Below, piece after piece: positions 33,355 to 45,504 of a DNA stretch of 64,000 bases (within the stretch, counting starts at the first letter, position 1; every line of letters begins with the position of its first letter). The notes beneath the pieces are model-generated. The model was not told the origin of the DNA, did not search any database, and saw only the letters and a list, made by a program, of their open reading frames with translations. Source of the stretch: Molossus alvarezi (lineage: Eukaryota > Chordata > Mammalia > Chiroptera > Molossidae); NCBI GenBank assembly GCA_037176705.1, contig CM073885.1, forward strand, positions 87,204,001 through 87,268,000. Direction: 5' to 3'. Both the position numbers and the translations under genes were made by a program.

Positions 33355-33740
33355 CATTCAGGCAATCAATATATACTTGCAGACATAGGAAGTACATGGA
33401 CACAACAGAACGGGTAAGGCTCAGCTCTAGGTACAGAGAGAGAGATAGGGAGAGATGGACAATGAACAGTATCAAAGGGCAAGTAATTACAGGGCAAACC
33501 ATATGCCGATAAATGCTTTGGAAGACAAAGTAGACAACAGGTGATAGGAAGTGCTGGGACTGGGGGGTGCTCCTTTACTTTAGGGGTGATTAGGAAAGAC
33601 CTCCGGTCCCGTGACATTTGAACAGAGACCGCACGAAGGGGCCAGAGGTACAGCTTTCCAGAAGAGGGAGTCCCAGGACTAGAAACAGCGAGAACAAAGA
33701 CCCTGCACTGCAAGCCCATTGAGCAACTTGAGGACACAGC
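33355..33740 (-). repeat. L2 LINE fossil, antisense 3' region
   Basis: GATAAATGCTTTGGAAGACAAAGTAGACAACAGGTGATAGGAAGTGCTGGGACTGGGGGGTGC, GGGGTGATTAGGAAAGACCTC, GTGACATTTGAACAGAGACC and GAACAAAGACCCTGCA give a clear antisense L2 order. It lies tail to tail with the sense L2 at 32290-33350. Confidence 0.88.
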
Positions 33741-35010
33741 CCTGAGCTGTGGGAAATGCCCTCAGACATCCAGTGATCGGTGCTGAGAATCAGAGCATGT
33801 ATTAACATTTGAAAGAAAAAGACAACTGTATCAGGGTTATTATTCAATACTCCATGGCTAACTCATGAACACTGTTGTGGAGCCAAAGCTATTTAGAAAC
33901 TAAACTTATTTAGTTCTTTGAGTGCATTGCAAAAAGCCCACCCTGTTAAATGTGATATTTCAAAGAGTAAATTACTTAGCACTCCTGTTTCCTAGGAAAG
34001 GGTTACTTTGCTAGCTGTAAAATGCAAAATAAATGTTCCTTGCTTCTGATCAAGCTGTTTTCTAAATAGCTGAAGAGGTGACTACAAAAAAAAAGCATAA
34101 TTCAGTAATAGGATATCTTTGATGAAATTCTCAGTTCACTCATATTTTAAGTCTTTTAAAAAATGACTATAATTTGCTCCAGCAAAGATATTTAAATATT
34201 TCCCTCTAGCCACTTGTAAATCTCATTTCTAATCTCAAAGCTCCTGTAATCAAGTCCTCGATAGTTTAAATAAAGCCTCCATTTGGGATTAAACTGCTAT
34301 TGATATACACACTTATTTCTGATTTTATGTGATATATGAGTGAGTATGTCTGAAACGCTTATCAAATAATCATAATTAAAATGTATAATTTCAGAAAGAT
34401 GATCCACTAATTTTAACCATTATGTCTGGGACTTGGTTTGGGAAATAAAAAGATATGAAACAAAAATTTAAGTGGGCGATTATATTTTAAAAAATAATAT
34501 ATGCTATGCATACTAAGAAAAAAAATCAGCACCCTCACATTTGGAGAAAAAGAAAATTGATTCTCTAGCTTCTCTGGCCTAGAATTCTGGGAAACTGCTG
34601 TCTTGAACAAACAAAACCTTCTTTTTCTTCCTCAGATGTAAAAAAATTTTTCAACGTGTACCAATTATTTTAGACTCCTCCTAGGCAATATTGGGAAGAG
34701 TTTGACTTTTCTTCACCTCTTCAAATTTAACCACTGGAATAAACACCTGGAAACACACGGAGGCTTCATCTCAGCGCATAAACAAACAAAGCATGAAGTC
34801 TCCCTACAGGAGGCCGGCGCGGCTTGAAAACTGCTGAACAGTGTCAGGAAAGTGCTATTCTTTGTCTCTATTCTTTTTAGTGAAATGTCTGCTGAGTTTG
34901 GTCTGGATTGATGAGGTAACTTAATAACTTGAAAGTTTAAAGGTTAGGAGAAGAAAAATGACACTGTAAAAGTGGGGATCTAGAGGCTTGTTTGAGGAGG
35001 TGCCTTGTCT
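33741..35010. other. Unique AT-rich sequence
   Basis: 1.3 kb with no recognised transposon and no open frame above 85 codons. AT-rich throughout 33880-34700. Confidence 0.45.
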
Positions 35011-35264
35011 GTCAAAAATCTGATGGGCTGCCCGGCCGGCGTGGCTCAGTGGTTGAGCACTGACCCATGCACCGAGAGGCTGCCGGTTCGATTCCCGGTC
35101 AGGGCACATGCCCAGGTTGTGGGCCAGATCCCCAGTGGGGGGCATGCAGGAGGTGGCCAATCGATGTTCTCTCTCATCCATGTTTCTATCTCTCTCTCCC
35201 TCTCCCTTCCTCTCTCTCTAAAATCAATAAAGAAAAAAAATTAACAAAAAATATCTGCTAGGCT
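35011..35264 (+). mobile_element. Ves SINE, group B
   Basis: Body about 35030-35243: GCCCGGCCGGCGTGGCTCAGTGGTTGAGC, CGGTTCGATTCCCGGTCAGGG, CT tract and AAAATCAATAAAG. It is very close to the group B consensus. Flanks TCAAAAATCTGATGGGCT and ACAAAAAATATCTGCTAGGCT look like an imperfect TSD. Confidence 0.93.
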
Positions 35265-36273
35265 CCTGAGCACACTGAGACACAGACATCTGGGTTGCTA
35301 GAATGTACTCTGACTGAGGACAAATCAATGGAAACATCTAGTCAAGCAAGACTGCTTGAGAGTTTCAGAACGAAACATCTGGGGACAGCTGTTTTGCCCT
35401 CCGATGACGGGCACTACAGCTCAGTGAGGCTAACTGAATCAACCGTCCAGTGCCCCCCAGGCTCAGCCCCTTCCTGCCAGTCCAGAGCCGCCTTGCTTGG
35501 GTAAGCGGTATGACTAATTGTTTGACTAACACTGTCAGCTTCTGCGGTAATTGAGGAGCACGGCCTGTTCTGCAAGTCTCAGTAGCAGCCACAGAGGAAG
35601 GCATGTTTAGAGTTGAGATGAGCTGAGAAAATTCCAGAGGATGCTGGGACGAATGGGGCAGTTGTTAAAGCGGGAATTTGGGGACAAGGGAAAAATCCTA
35701 CTCATAATGGACAGCCATTAAGTTTTCGATTCCCCTCCTATGACATGCGTCTAGATCAGAGCAGCAGCCAGTCCGTACGTGACTTAGTAAGAATCAGAAG
35801 ACGATGTTCCTTCCGCCAGTAAAAGATATTTACATTATTACACGTCACACGGCGTCAACAACCATGCAGGGAGGCCAGGCCGTTCTGCTTGGTGCGGTTC
35901 CCAGGGCCCAGCATGGTCGTCCGCTCTCTCCTGCTCATCGACACAAGCAGACCCCAGGCGCACAGGCTGCCACTTGTCACTCATACCCAGGACTCAGAGG
36001 GAGCGCCCCTGTTCAGCACGGTTCCTGAACACCCACGTGTGGCAGTTCTCCTTGGGGTAGAAAGAACAGAGCTGAGAACCAACACGGATTCAAGTGTGCT
36101 TCATGGATTTGGGCGAGTTATACATGGAGAGAACCAAAACAAAGGAGGTTTCATGAAAAAATTCAAATTTAGAAATAAATAATCTTTGCTGACCTTTTGT
36201 AGGGTTCAATTTCCATGAGACAAAGTCCACTTAGAAAACTGAGCATTTTTCATGTTCAAAGGTACTACCTTTT
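35265..36273. other. Unique sequence, nothing recognised
   Basis: GC-balanced unique DNA. Frames of 69-97 codons are incidental. No exon structure is supported. Confidence 0.45.
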
Positions 36274-36551
36274 AAAATGTATTGAGCCCTGGCCAGTTTG
36301 CTCAGCGGTTAGAGCATCGGCCCGTGGACCAGAGAATCCTTGGTTCGGTTCCTGCTAAGGGCACGTACCTCGGTTGCAGTTCGCCCCCAGCCCTTGTTGG
36401 GGTCATGTGGGTGGCAACTATAGTTGATGTGTCTCTCTCACATCAATGTTTCTCTCTCTCTTCTTCCCTCTCTCCCTCCTGCTCTATCTGAAGATAAATG
36501 CAAAAATGTCCTCGGGTGAAGATTAGAAAAAAAATAAATAAAATATGTTGA
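36274..36551 (+). mobile_element. Ves SINE, group A, diverged
   Basis: Body about 36286-36539: GCCCTGGCCAGTTTGCTCAGCGGTTAGAGCATCGG, TTGGTTCGGTTCCTGC, CT tract and tail CCTCGGGTGAAG. It carries several private changes, including a missing G in the A-box region. TSD-like AAAATGTATTGA (36274-36285) and AAAATATGTTGA (36540-36551) flank it. Confidence 0.92.
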
Positions 36552-37195
36552 TTAGGAAACAAACTTCACTTCTAAATATTAGCACAAAGCATGAGAAATA
36601 AAATCATTCTTCCTAAAGGGGGTGGGGCAAACACATCCAGAGGGCTGACTTCGGCTGAGATCCTACAGGTCCAGACTTTTCAGAAGTCTCCTTTCGGCCG
36701 TGTATATTGGTAGCTGTTTGTGGCGGGATGGGTTCTGAGCAATCTTCGCGGTGATTACTCCAGTGTGCAGCATAAATTATTACCCCAGGCAGGCACCGAC
36801 TCAAATGAAGTAGTTCTCTGAAAGTAGAATGTGATTAAACGATGCATTTCATTCAAAACCTCTCCTGTTTAGCCAATCTCCATGGCTCCTGGTGTGTCAT
36901 CTTCAGGAAGATGGATTCTTGGGGACACTTTGGAATGCTGCACAATTATGCACAAAGATGAAGCCAAGCGTGGGAGGAATCCGTAAGAGATTCTTACCAC
37001 TAACCTAGCCAAGGCAAAGCTGCCTGTCTATGAGAAAACTAGGGCACGCCTATGGATTTTCCTTTCCAGTTGTACGTTTGTACCTATGTATCTCTCTAAT
37101 GGTACTATTTGCTAACCCTGTAAACAAACCAGTTCTGTTTACCAAAAGCAGGAGTTTCCATCCTTATATTAGACAGGGTTTCATTTTTTTTTGTT
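36552..37195. other. Unique sequence, nothing recognised
   Basis: No repeat or gene is recognised. Confidence 0.4.
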
Positions 37196-37411
37196 TCATT
37201 TTTTTTTCCTTTATTGATTTTTGAGAGAGAAGAAGGGAAAGTGAGAGAGAGAGATAGAAACATCAATGAGAAAGAACATCGATTGGCCGCCTCCTGCATG
37301 CCCCCCACTGGGGATCAGGCCCACAACCTGGGCGTGTGCCCTGGCTGGGAATCGAACCGGCGACCTCTTGGTACATGGGTTGATGCTCAGCCACTGAGCT
37401 ACGCCGGCTAG
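37196..37411 (-). mobile_element. Ves SINE, group B, antisense
   Basis: From T-rich tail and CTTTATTGATTTTTGAGAGAG through CGCCTCCTGCATGCCCCCCACTGGGGATCAGGCCC to CTCAGCCACTGAGCTACGCCGGC at the head side. I could not define a TSD because the left flank is T-rich. Confidence 0.93.
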
Positions 37412-38107
37412 ATGATGGAGTTTTGCTTCTAAAGGGAACTCAAGCTCTCGATGCACTGGCATTCCTGCCTCTGGGCTGCACCAGGGCCACAGTGAAATGA
37501 AATCTGTGATGGGCCCAGGGGAGTTACTACCCTCCAGCCTCGATCCGGGCCTGCTCTGCAGTGTAGCAGGCCCTGGGCTACCTTCATTTCTCTCAGTTAC
37601 AGGCATACGCCAGGCTGCCAGTCCGGCTCTGGAATGAGGGTCTTTTCCTCAGTCTAAACTATTTTACTAACAAGGTACCCTTCTATTAACGATGGTTTAC
37701 TGACCAGGTATTTCAACTCGGGGAAAATGTGAAAGTGATCTGGGTGATTACTTCCGAATCCAAACCCCTCGAAGTATTATCCATCTCCCCGCACATATGA
37801 ACAAACGTGTGGAATTAGTTTTTATGAATGCACCTGTGTGCGGAGCCACCATGCCAGCATTATCATTCTACCCATCGTTACTGGTTTCTTTATCTTTACA
37901 TCAGGCATCTGACCACTACCCAGTGCTTCCTGTCCATCAAGTTCTGTAAAATTCACTGTGGAAGGAAGAATAGAATCAGTACCTCCTCCCTTTCGTGAGG
38001 TAATGCTGTGAAGGAAAAGAAAGCATCAGACAAACACAGATTGCCATTTGTCTACCAAATATTTAGTGACTGTGAACCAGACACGAATCCAGCCGCCTCC
38101 ACAATGC
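37412..38107. other. Unique sequence, nothing recognised
   Basis: No repeat or gene is recognised. The 131-codon minus-strand frame at 37211-37606 is half SINE. Confidence 0.4.
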
Positions 38108-38390
38108 TGACTGACCACGTCCTCGGCTCCCCTCCTCACTCACTGTTCACAATCCTAACCATGCGTCCATGACACCCCTCATCTCTTTCCCCCGTTTTAC
38201 TTTTTCCATAAAACGTATTGTCTTCCATTATACCGTAAGATCCCCTTATTTATTTTATTTAATGTCTAACATCCGATGTTGAAATATAAGTTCCGTGAAA
38301 GCAGACTTTTTGTAGGTTGTGCCCAGTGCCTAGAAACAGTGCCCGGCACACAGTCGGCACTTGATAAATATTTGTTGAATGAAAATATAC
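38108..38390 (+). repeat. L2 LINE fossil, 3' end
   Basis: Ends with GTGCCCAGTGCCTAGAAACAGTGCCCGGCACACAGTCGGCACTTGATAAATATTTGTTGAATGAA, the L2 3' terminus in sense. TAAGTTCCGTGAAAGCAGACTTTTTG corresponds to the usual TAAGCTCCATGAGGGCAGGGAC. The left limit is approximate. Confidence 0.88.
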
Positions 38391-39196
38391 CGTGGGACTA
38401 ACTACCTAGTGCAACTCAGGAAAATGTACAAAGCGATGGAAACAGGAAACTCTTTAAAGGGTTAACCACGGGTGGGAGGAGCATTTCTGGTGGGAATGAT
38501 CTGGGAAGCTGTCCCCATCGAGGAGGAGACGGCCACGGCTGACTTTTGATGGAGAAGCGGGCACATTTGGAGGAAAGGGGGAAGCTGTTCAAGAGAAATA
38601 CTGGGTTCATGCAGTAGCCTGGTGACAGGGCAGCATGTGAGGGGACAGCAGCTCCCATGGGCAGTTTCATAACCCCGTCACCTTTCTAGTGGTGAAGGGA
38701 CTTCACCCCTAGGACATAACTATTGATCTGATCCATAATCTCTCATTAGATTAGGGTCTGCCGTGCTGAGGGCATTCTGTGTGCTGTGTGTGAATCACAC
38801 TGACTCAGCCCTTAGAACTGAAAAAAACTCGGGTCCCCGTCCATCCACTGGCGTCTCCACAGTGGTAGGAAAGGGCAGCTGCATTTGGCGGTTCTTTTGC
38901 TCAAGATCATGAAGGTGATAACGCTGTAACTGTATAGTCCTAGTAAAATATTATCCCTGGCGTTCTGACCAAAACCTCAGATCTTCGCAGATCTGTGCTG
39001 ACTCGGGGTCCAAGCAGGCCGAACTCCCCGGCAGGAGCAGCAACCAAAACATCAGCTGAGCCTCTGCGTGATGGGGTCATCTTTCTGTTCACTTTTTTTC
39101 TAAATTATACCAAAGTCACAGACAATTTGCATAATTTCAGATTCTATTTTAGCCTAAATTGGTCATGTACCCACAACTTTTTGTTGTTAAAATATG
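38391..39196. other. Unique sequence, nothing recognised
   Basis: No repeat or gene is recognised. A minus-strand 84-codon frame (38416-38670) has no family resemblance. Confidence 0.4.
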
Positions 39197-39198
39197 TA

Positions 39199-39762
39199 GT
39201 CATGTACTGCATAATGACTTTTTTAAAAAAAATGTGTTTTTATTGATTTTAGAGAGAGAGGAAGGGAGAGGGAGAAAGACACATTGATGAGAAATACCAA
39301 TCGGCTGCCTCCTGCACGCCCCCTACTGGGGAATCAAGCCCACAACCCAGGCATGTGCCCTGACTGGGAATCGAACCAATGACCTCTCAGTGCGTGGGAT
39401 GATGTTCAACCAACTGAGCCACACTGGTCAGGGCTGCAAAATAATGTTTTGATCAATGACAGACCACGCATGTGATGGTGATCCCATAAATATATAATGG
39501 AGCTGAAAAATTCCTATCACCTGTCAACATCACCGTTGTTGTAATGTTGTAATGCGACACATTAAGTTGCCCTTGGTATGCAGTACAGTCACAGACTGAA
39601 CCGTTTTGTAGCCTAGGAGTAGTAGGCTCTATGCACACCCAGGTGTGTAGACGGCCACAGCACCTGGGTCTGTGAGCACACCCCATGATGCTCGTGCAAT
39701 GACAGCATCCCCGAGGGATCATCTCTCAGAACACATCTCCCTCGTTGAGCAACACATAGCTG
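39199..39762. mobile_element. Tc1/mariner-type DNA transposon fossil, split by a SINE
   Basis: The left end GTCATGTACTGCATAATGAC and right end GTTGAGCAACACATAGCTGT are inverted repeats flanked by TA. The interior (GATCAATGACAGACCACGCATGTGATGGTGATCCCATAA, TTTTGTAGCCTAGGAG, CTCTCAGAACACATCTCCCTCG) matches a widespread mammalian non-autonomous family ending in CGTTAAGCGACGCATGACTGTA. The Ves SINE at about 39222-39434 sits a few bases inside the left end. No transposase is encoded. Confidence 0.8.
39207..39450 (-). mobile_element. Ves SINE, group B, antisense, inside a DNA transposon
   Basis: Body about 39222-39434: GTTTTTATTGATTTTAGAGAGAG, CCTCCTGCACGCCCCCTACTGGGG and CAACTGAGCCACACTGGTCAGGG. 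CTGCATAATGACTTTTT on the left and CTGCAAAATAATGTTTT on the right are the TSD and are both transposon sequence. The copy contains ACGCCCCCTACTGG (39316-39329), whose reverse complement resembles a CTCF core. Confidence 0.93.
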
Positions 39763-40020
39763 TAAAATGCAGGCTACACACTCAGCAAACACCATCAGGG
39801 CACATTTCTCGGTCTCGGGGCTTCCTTCGCCTTTCCCGACTAGATCACAAAACAAATGATTTCATCTAGCATTGTATTATTTTTTTCCTAAAAAAATAAG
39901 GAGGGTCTCTTTTTAACAAATGATTGTACATTGTGAAAAGACTGTGATTTAGGTCTATAAAGGCCATGTTTTTAAAAAGTTAACTGATACCAGAAAAATT
40001 CCTTAGTTCCGAATGAGTAT
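39763..40020. other. Unique sequence, nothing recognised
   Basis: Short unique interval of AT-rich sequence with no recognised feature. Confidence 0.4.
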
Positions 40021-40232
40021 AACCAAAAGAAACAGGAAAAGGAGGAAGCAAAGCGTTCGAGAAGAAGTGGAGACAGAAATGGCGAAAGGTGGACACAGTC
40101 CCTTGGCATTCCGACCTGACGGGGGGACAGTGAGTCACAGGGAGCGGGGACGGGGGCGGGGGCAGGAGGAAGACATGGATAAAGGAGAAAGAACACCAAG
40201 TAGGACAGAGAAGAGAAAGGAGGCTTTGAGGT
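40021..40232. repeat. Purine-rich tract with G-quadruplex candidate
   Basis: The plus strand is strongly purine-rich. G runs at 40140-40142, 40146-40149, 40152-40156 and 40158-40162 are separated by 3, 2 and 1 bases, which satisfies the canonical four-tract pattern. A TGAGTCAC AP-1-type site is at 40131-40138. The 73- and 105-codon frames here are products of base composition. Confidence 0.75.
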
Positions 40233-42150
40233 GAGGAGTAGGTGGAGTGTTCTCTTACAATGATGAATTTTAGAGTATCTATTATCCACTCCCTTTTTGA
40301 AATGCTATCTTAGTATCTTCATCATTCAACTGCTCTAATCTTTAAACTGTCTATGGGGTAACAGCACTAGAGGGAGATGTTTCTGAATTCTATAATTATA
40401 GTGACCAGAGTATTATAACACCATGGTTGGAGGAATAAGGGTATGTATATGGCAGTCTTGTCAGGGATGTTCCTAAATGCCCACTGAATGAAAAATTTAA
40501 ATAATTTTACACAAGCATTTATAAGAGGAAATGCCATTTACCTATTTAAAGGTATTGCATATGAACGAATGTTCATATATTTGAAATGTTGGGATAACCA
40601 ACTTCATTTCAGAATAGATTCAATATTCCTTGTTGGTGAGCTAATTTCCCACTTTCACTGCCAGCTTGTGAAAATATACTTAAATCATCTTCTGCTTTTC
40701 TGAGAAAAATGTACTGTTATTTGTGGGGCTGCTCCGTTATTTTAACATGAGTTCATGAGCTTCCCACTGTCTTCAAAAGCAGTCTTCATTTTGTTGTGAT
40801 GATCTGCATATTCTTCATACCTTTTTTTTTAACCTACATTGGCTTCCTTTATTTAAAAAAAATTCCCTTACCTTTTTATATAGCAGCTTATCAATGAATT
40901 CATTATATTTGTTAAAATATGCCTATGGGGATACAAAACAGTCTTCTTATCTTCCCCCACCCCAACTCAACCGGTCCCTATTTTTTTAATCACTGAAACA
41001 CTCATCCTGGTGAAATTCTTTTATGCATTTCTGAATGTGGCCCTTTGATCACTGGTTCTTTGTTTATTTCCTTCACTGTGATATTTCTTCAGAGATCCTT
41101 GCTAAGTGCAAATCAGAACAGGAGTTTCCACCTCCTGCTCAGTGCTGTAAAATAAATAAATAACAGACTTGTATTTAAATAAACTCTCTGTATCCATGTC
41201 AGTAAATGATCTAATTAATTACTCCTTTGGGGCCATGTTATACGTTTGCTTTCCTCTTAGAGAGGTGAACAAAGTGAAAATAAATTTCCAGCTGTTAATG
41301 GGGTAAATTCTGTAAATGGATAAGGGTCAGAGAAACAAACTCTAATTTGTGTCACATTTGTTTTTAGACACTTAATTTACTCTGTTTCTTTAACCCCATT
41401 TGAATGTTCCTTAAGAGTTCCTACTTGATTTCGTAGGAGCAGTACTGATGGAGCCCAGTGAAACTTGAGAGGATACGTTCTGACATTTGCAACAAACGAA
41501 GACAAGTTGGGCAAGAAGAAAGATAGCCTTATAATTCAGCATGGGATGCCAGCTTCTCACCAAGTCTGCAGAGACTGGACACAATCCAATTTGTCATTAT
41601 TTATTCCTAAGCATTGTGCTTATACTCTGTACTTCTTCATTCGCATTCACCATTTACCCAATTATATCTATCCTTATTAGACCCCTGCTGAAGGCAGCAT
41701 TAGCCAGAGAAGTCCCATGGCTTAGCTTAATCCTATTATCCTTGATAAACGGGGACACATGAGACTCTAGATGGCCAACTTCAGCATTCCTTCCCCCCTT
41801 CTTTCTCCCTCCTCCTCTCCTCTCCCCCAAAGAGAACCGCTGTTGCTCATCCTGTGCCTGATGTAATTAAGATCTGGAAATATGCCCATTCTAATCCTTG
41901 CCCCGTATAAGCATCACTGTCAATGTGGAGCGATGAACTGCAGTGATGATGTAAAGGGCTGACACCTCTGTGACATGCACTGATGAGTTGGGCCAAACGG
42001 CCACATTGACACAGTGAGGTTTATGGCTTCCGAGTTTAAAAATGCCTGCCAAAAACATGGCACGGGACTTGGGGGAACGAGGGTCCAGTGGGGAAGACAA
42101 CAGGCCAGCTGAGAAGAGAACATTTTAAGGTGTGCACTTGGAGCTGCATA
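40233..42150. other. Unique AT-rich sequence
   Basis: 1.9 kb without a recognised transposon. A pyrimidine tract (CCTTCCCCCCTTCTTTCTCC type) lies at 41789-41829. No exon structure can be supported. Confidence 0.45.
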
Positions 42151-42236
42151 GGGGCAGTTGAGAGAGAGGAGGAGATACCTGGAGGCAGAAAGGGAGGAAT
42201 GAGGGGAGGGTTAGGGAGAGAGGGAGGGCGAGAATA
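42151..42236. repeat. Purine tract with G-quadruplex candidate and a telomere-like unit
   Basis: G runs at 42203-42206, 42208-42210, 42214-42216, 42222-42224 and 42226-42228 are joined by loops of 1-5 bases and include GGGTTAGGG (42208-42216). The whole stretch is nearly all purine on the plus strand. Confidence 0.75.
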
Positions 42237-45200
42237 CGACTGAATTAACTGCAATGGCAGTTCTTAAGGGATTCCATGGACCGGCAGACTCTTCTGCCTT
42301 TTCAGGTCTAACCCCAGACCACGATGTGCCGCACAGGAGATGCTTAAAGGCCCAAGACGGCAGCAGATCGCCCACCCTCCTGAATTTCTCGTTGAGCTGC
42401 ACTTGCAGGCGCATAGCTGTGTACCACCGAGTCAACTCGTGTTGTGTTAGAGACAAGTAGGCAAAACCTGACAATGCTTATTCAAACATTTATTAAAATA
42501 CAACCCCTAATATAAACTCAGGATTTGCTCGTAACTATCGAGGAAAGAATAAGATCGACTTTATCCATAGGCTCTCTCAGGCTTGGCACTGCCATTCCAT
42601 GCTCCTTTCTCTCTTACTGCATATACTATTTATAACATCAAAAGGGTTTCATGCTTCTTTTCAAACGGAATTTATTATCCGAAAGGTTGTGTTTGGGAAA
42701 AAAGCCAACTTGAGCCTCCTGAGAAGAGGGGGAAAACAAATCCATTTGTTTAGAAACAAATATAATTTTGATGATGTTGGAAAGGTTTTTTTTCCATACC
42801 GCACATGCACATATAGGACAGAAACCCTCAAACCCCAACCGATTCCTCAGGAATCGAACAAAATGAATGTGTTCAAAAGTTCTGTCCTAGTAAGAGAAAG
42901 AACACAGTCTTTTGTCCCAGAAAGAGGGAACTGGCAAAGAAGGGGCTTGCTAGGAGGGTTAAGCACAGCTGAGTTTTGCACAAAATGGGAGATCAAGAAA
43001 TATTGACCGGCTGTTGCTAAGAAGGAGGGATTGACTGAGGGAACGCGCCCGCTGAGTTTCAGTGTTCTTTTGACGCTGTCAACTCCTATGGGAACTTGGC
43101 TGTAACCTCCAGGGACTGCAGGCTGCACTTTAAAGGCACAGCTTCACAGCTTTCTCAGCGGCACAGGAGCAGGAATTCCTCTGGGGGCCACTTGTGTTAT
43201 TTCACTGTCATCGAGCCCTCCAGCATTAATGATGCGACAGTGGCAGGTGGGTGAGGGGGTGGCCTAGGGGAGCATGGAGGTGAGCGAGGCCTTTTCTCCC
43301 AGCTGAGCGCCTCACAGTTTGGGGGTGAGGCTAGCCACCATTCTGCTGGTAGAGACGAATTAGTGATGACAGCACCAATAGTGCATTTATTTATACGATA
43401 TATAATATACTTAATAATAATACTGGATATCTGCGAGGTGCTCAAGCATATACATTCGTGACCCTTGCCGGAGTGAGCTTTGGCATCCCCCCGGGCAATG
43501 TGTGTACAGTCTGTCCCGAAAAGGAAAAGCCCTTACAAACAAGCATCTGCTGACCAGTGGGCATAACAGTACTAGCTGAAACAGGGACCTCAGCACAGAG
43601 AAGTATTACAGAGCGCCTGTTTATAATAACAGCATGCTTTCACTGTGTGTTTATGTCCCTGTGCCTTTTATTGCTATCATGGCATTAGCTAAGTCAAATA
43701 GAAGTCAGTGCTACTTGGCCAGAAACGAGACTGTGCATTTAGGAAAAGCTGCGTAGCCATGACGGCTCTATCTCGCTTGGTAACTGACCACTGACAGTGA
43801 CTATGTCCAAAAAAAGTCCACGACAGGGGAGACTTGCCTGTGATCAGGGTCACAGAGTTGAAGGTCAATTGAAGGCCATGAGATGAAGGCTCAGGGTAAA
43901 GGCTTTTTAACCCTGGGCACTAGCAGGAAAACCAGGATATGAAAAAAAAATGGTAACACACACAGTGCCTTTCCCATTTGCCAGTATTTGACTATTCTGT
44001 AGCAAGGTTTAAGTTTTAGTTGGGGAGATTACAGGGCTATTCATGATTATTACTAGTAGTCCCTGTTTTTCCCACAAGCAACTTGCTAAACACACAAAAT
44101 CCATCAGACCTGGTGGCGGGTCTATGAAACAGAGCGAGCTCAACACAATAGATTTCAGGTAGGATATAAATCAAATTTTACTTCATCCGTCTCTGGGGCC
44201 GGGAGACTGGCGGAGTTTTAATCATATACATATTTAAATTTGCAATCAGACTCCTTGGGAGGACAGGCGGTGTGGTGTTTACCGTGAGCTTAGTGCTAAG
44301 ATTTCTGGGGACTAAGGATAGTTGGTTGTAAATCCTGTCACTTTGGTGACTTAATATTTTATATTATCATGATATTAGCATAATTGTGACCTCTGCATTG
44401 TAGCATTTTATGTGTTTCCTGTGTAACTTTTGATGCTTTACTAAAGTCAACAAAAATCCCCATTATTTCCTCTTTTAGAGCATATTTGGCATGATGTTTA
44501 AGGTTGATTTAATGTTATTAGCGCTTAAAGTGGTGCAAAATCCATGAATATACAAATTCACCTCCCAGTTCACCATAACACCGCCATAAAACGCTCGGAG
44601 ATGGGTGATAAACATTTCCTCTCCTTTTTTTTCCCTTTTCCCTAATTTTTCCTGCCGGAGGCTCTGCCTCTACCCAGAGGGCATGTGCGTGTTGCCAGCT
44701 CCCCCACACTGATCACTCACCAGGGTTTCTCCGTGCCCACATAATAACCCAACAGGAGAGCTCGACGCCGCTGCCAGCCTCATTAAAGCTATTCTCAAAG
44801 TACCAGCAAGGTTTGGGGAGTACTCTACTTGGACCAGACTCTGCATATTTTTCAAGATAATGACCAGAGAAGAAGCAGTGGAGGACACAGACCCTTTTAT
44901 TTGTGATTTTGGCAAGTTACAAAAAATAGCGAAGCAAAGCTAACTATTTCAAAGGATGTCCAATGGCAAAGTCTTGTTTCACATTCTTGGCAAAAAATTA
45001 CTACTATGGTGAAGCCACCGAGGCTTGAAGGACTGCGAGGGGTAAGCGAACTTGGAGAGACTAAAACGCTGATTGGCCAGCTTTTAGAGGCCAGGTGTCT
45101 AATCAGAACAAGTGGCGGAATGTAAATCTGGTGTGACCCTCCCTCATGTGTCCCAAAATGTTCTAGGAGCTAGTTATGTGACTGTCAGGGAGTGTGTGAG

Positions 45201-45504
45201 TTAGAGTGTGTGTGAGGGGGAGATGAGAGAGAGTGTGTGTGACATGACTCGGTCACCTCCATTCAAAGGTATGGATGGGTTGTGAGAGCAGAGTTAGCAC
45301 TGATACATAGGGATCCCAAGCTGATTCTTCATGGATCCCTGTATTGCAGCCTCTCAGCATGTGTTCGAGACAACCTGGGAAGGCGTGCCTTCACCACAGC
45401 AATCTCATGGCTCTCTAACTAAGGACGGAGAGATTCAAAAGGTTCTAAGAGAGCAACTTCTTCCACCCCCCAGAAAAAATGAAAGGTTGTGAATCAGGTC
45501 TAGG
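42237..45504. other. Unique, repeat-poor sequence
   Basis: 3.3 kb in which I recognise no transposon and no gene. A 135-codon plus frame (42599-43006) and a 93-codon minus frame overlap and show no family signature. A TG/GA-rich low-complexity patch lies at about 45189-45241. Confidence 0.45.

Noticed and set aside
42208..42216. Interstitial telomere array
   Set aside because: Only a single GGGTTAGGG occurs, within a purine tract.
42599..43128. Overlapping 135-codon (plus) and 93-codon (minus) frames
   Set aside because: No similarity to any family, and both strands are open in the overlap.
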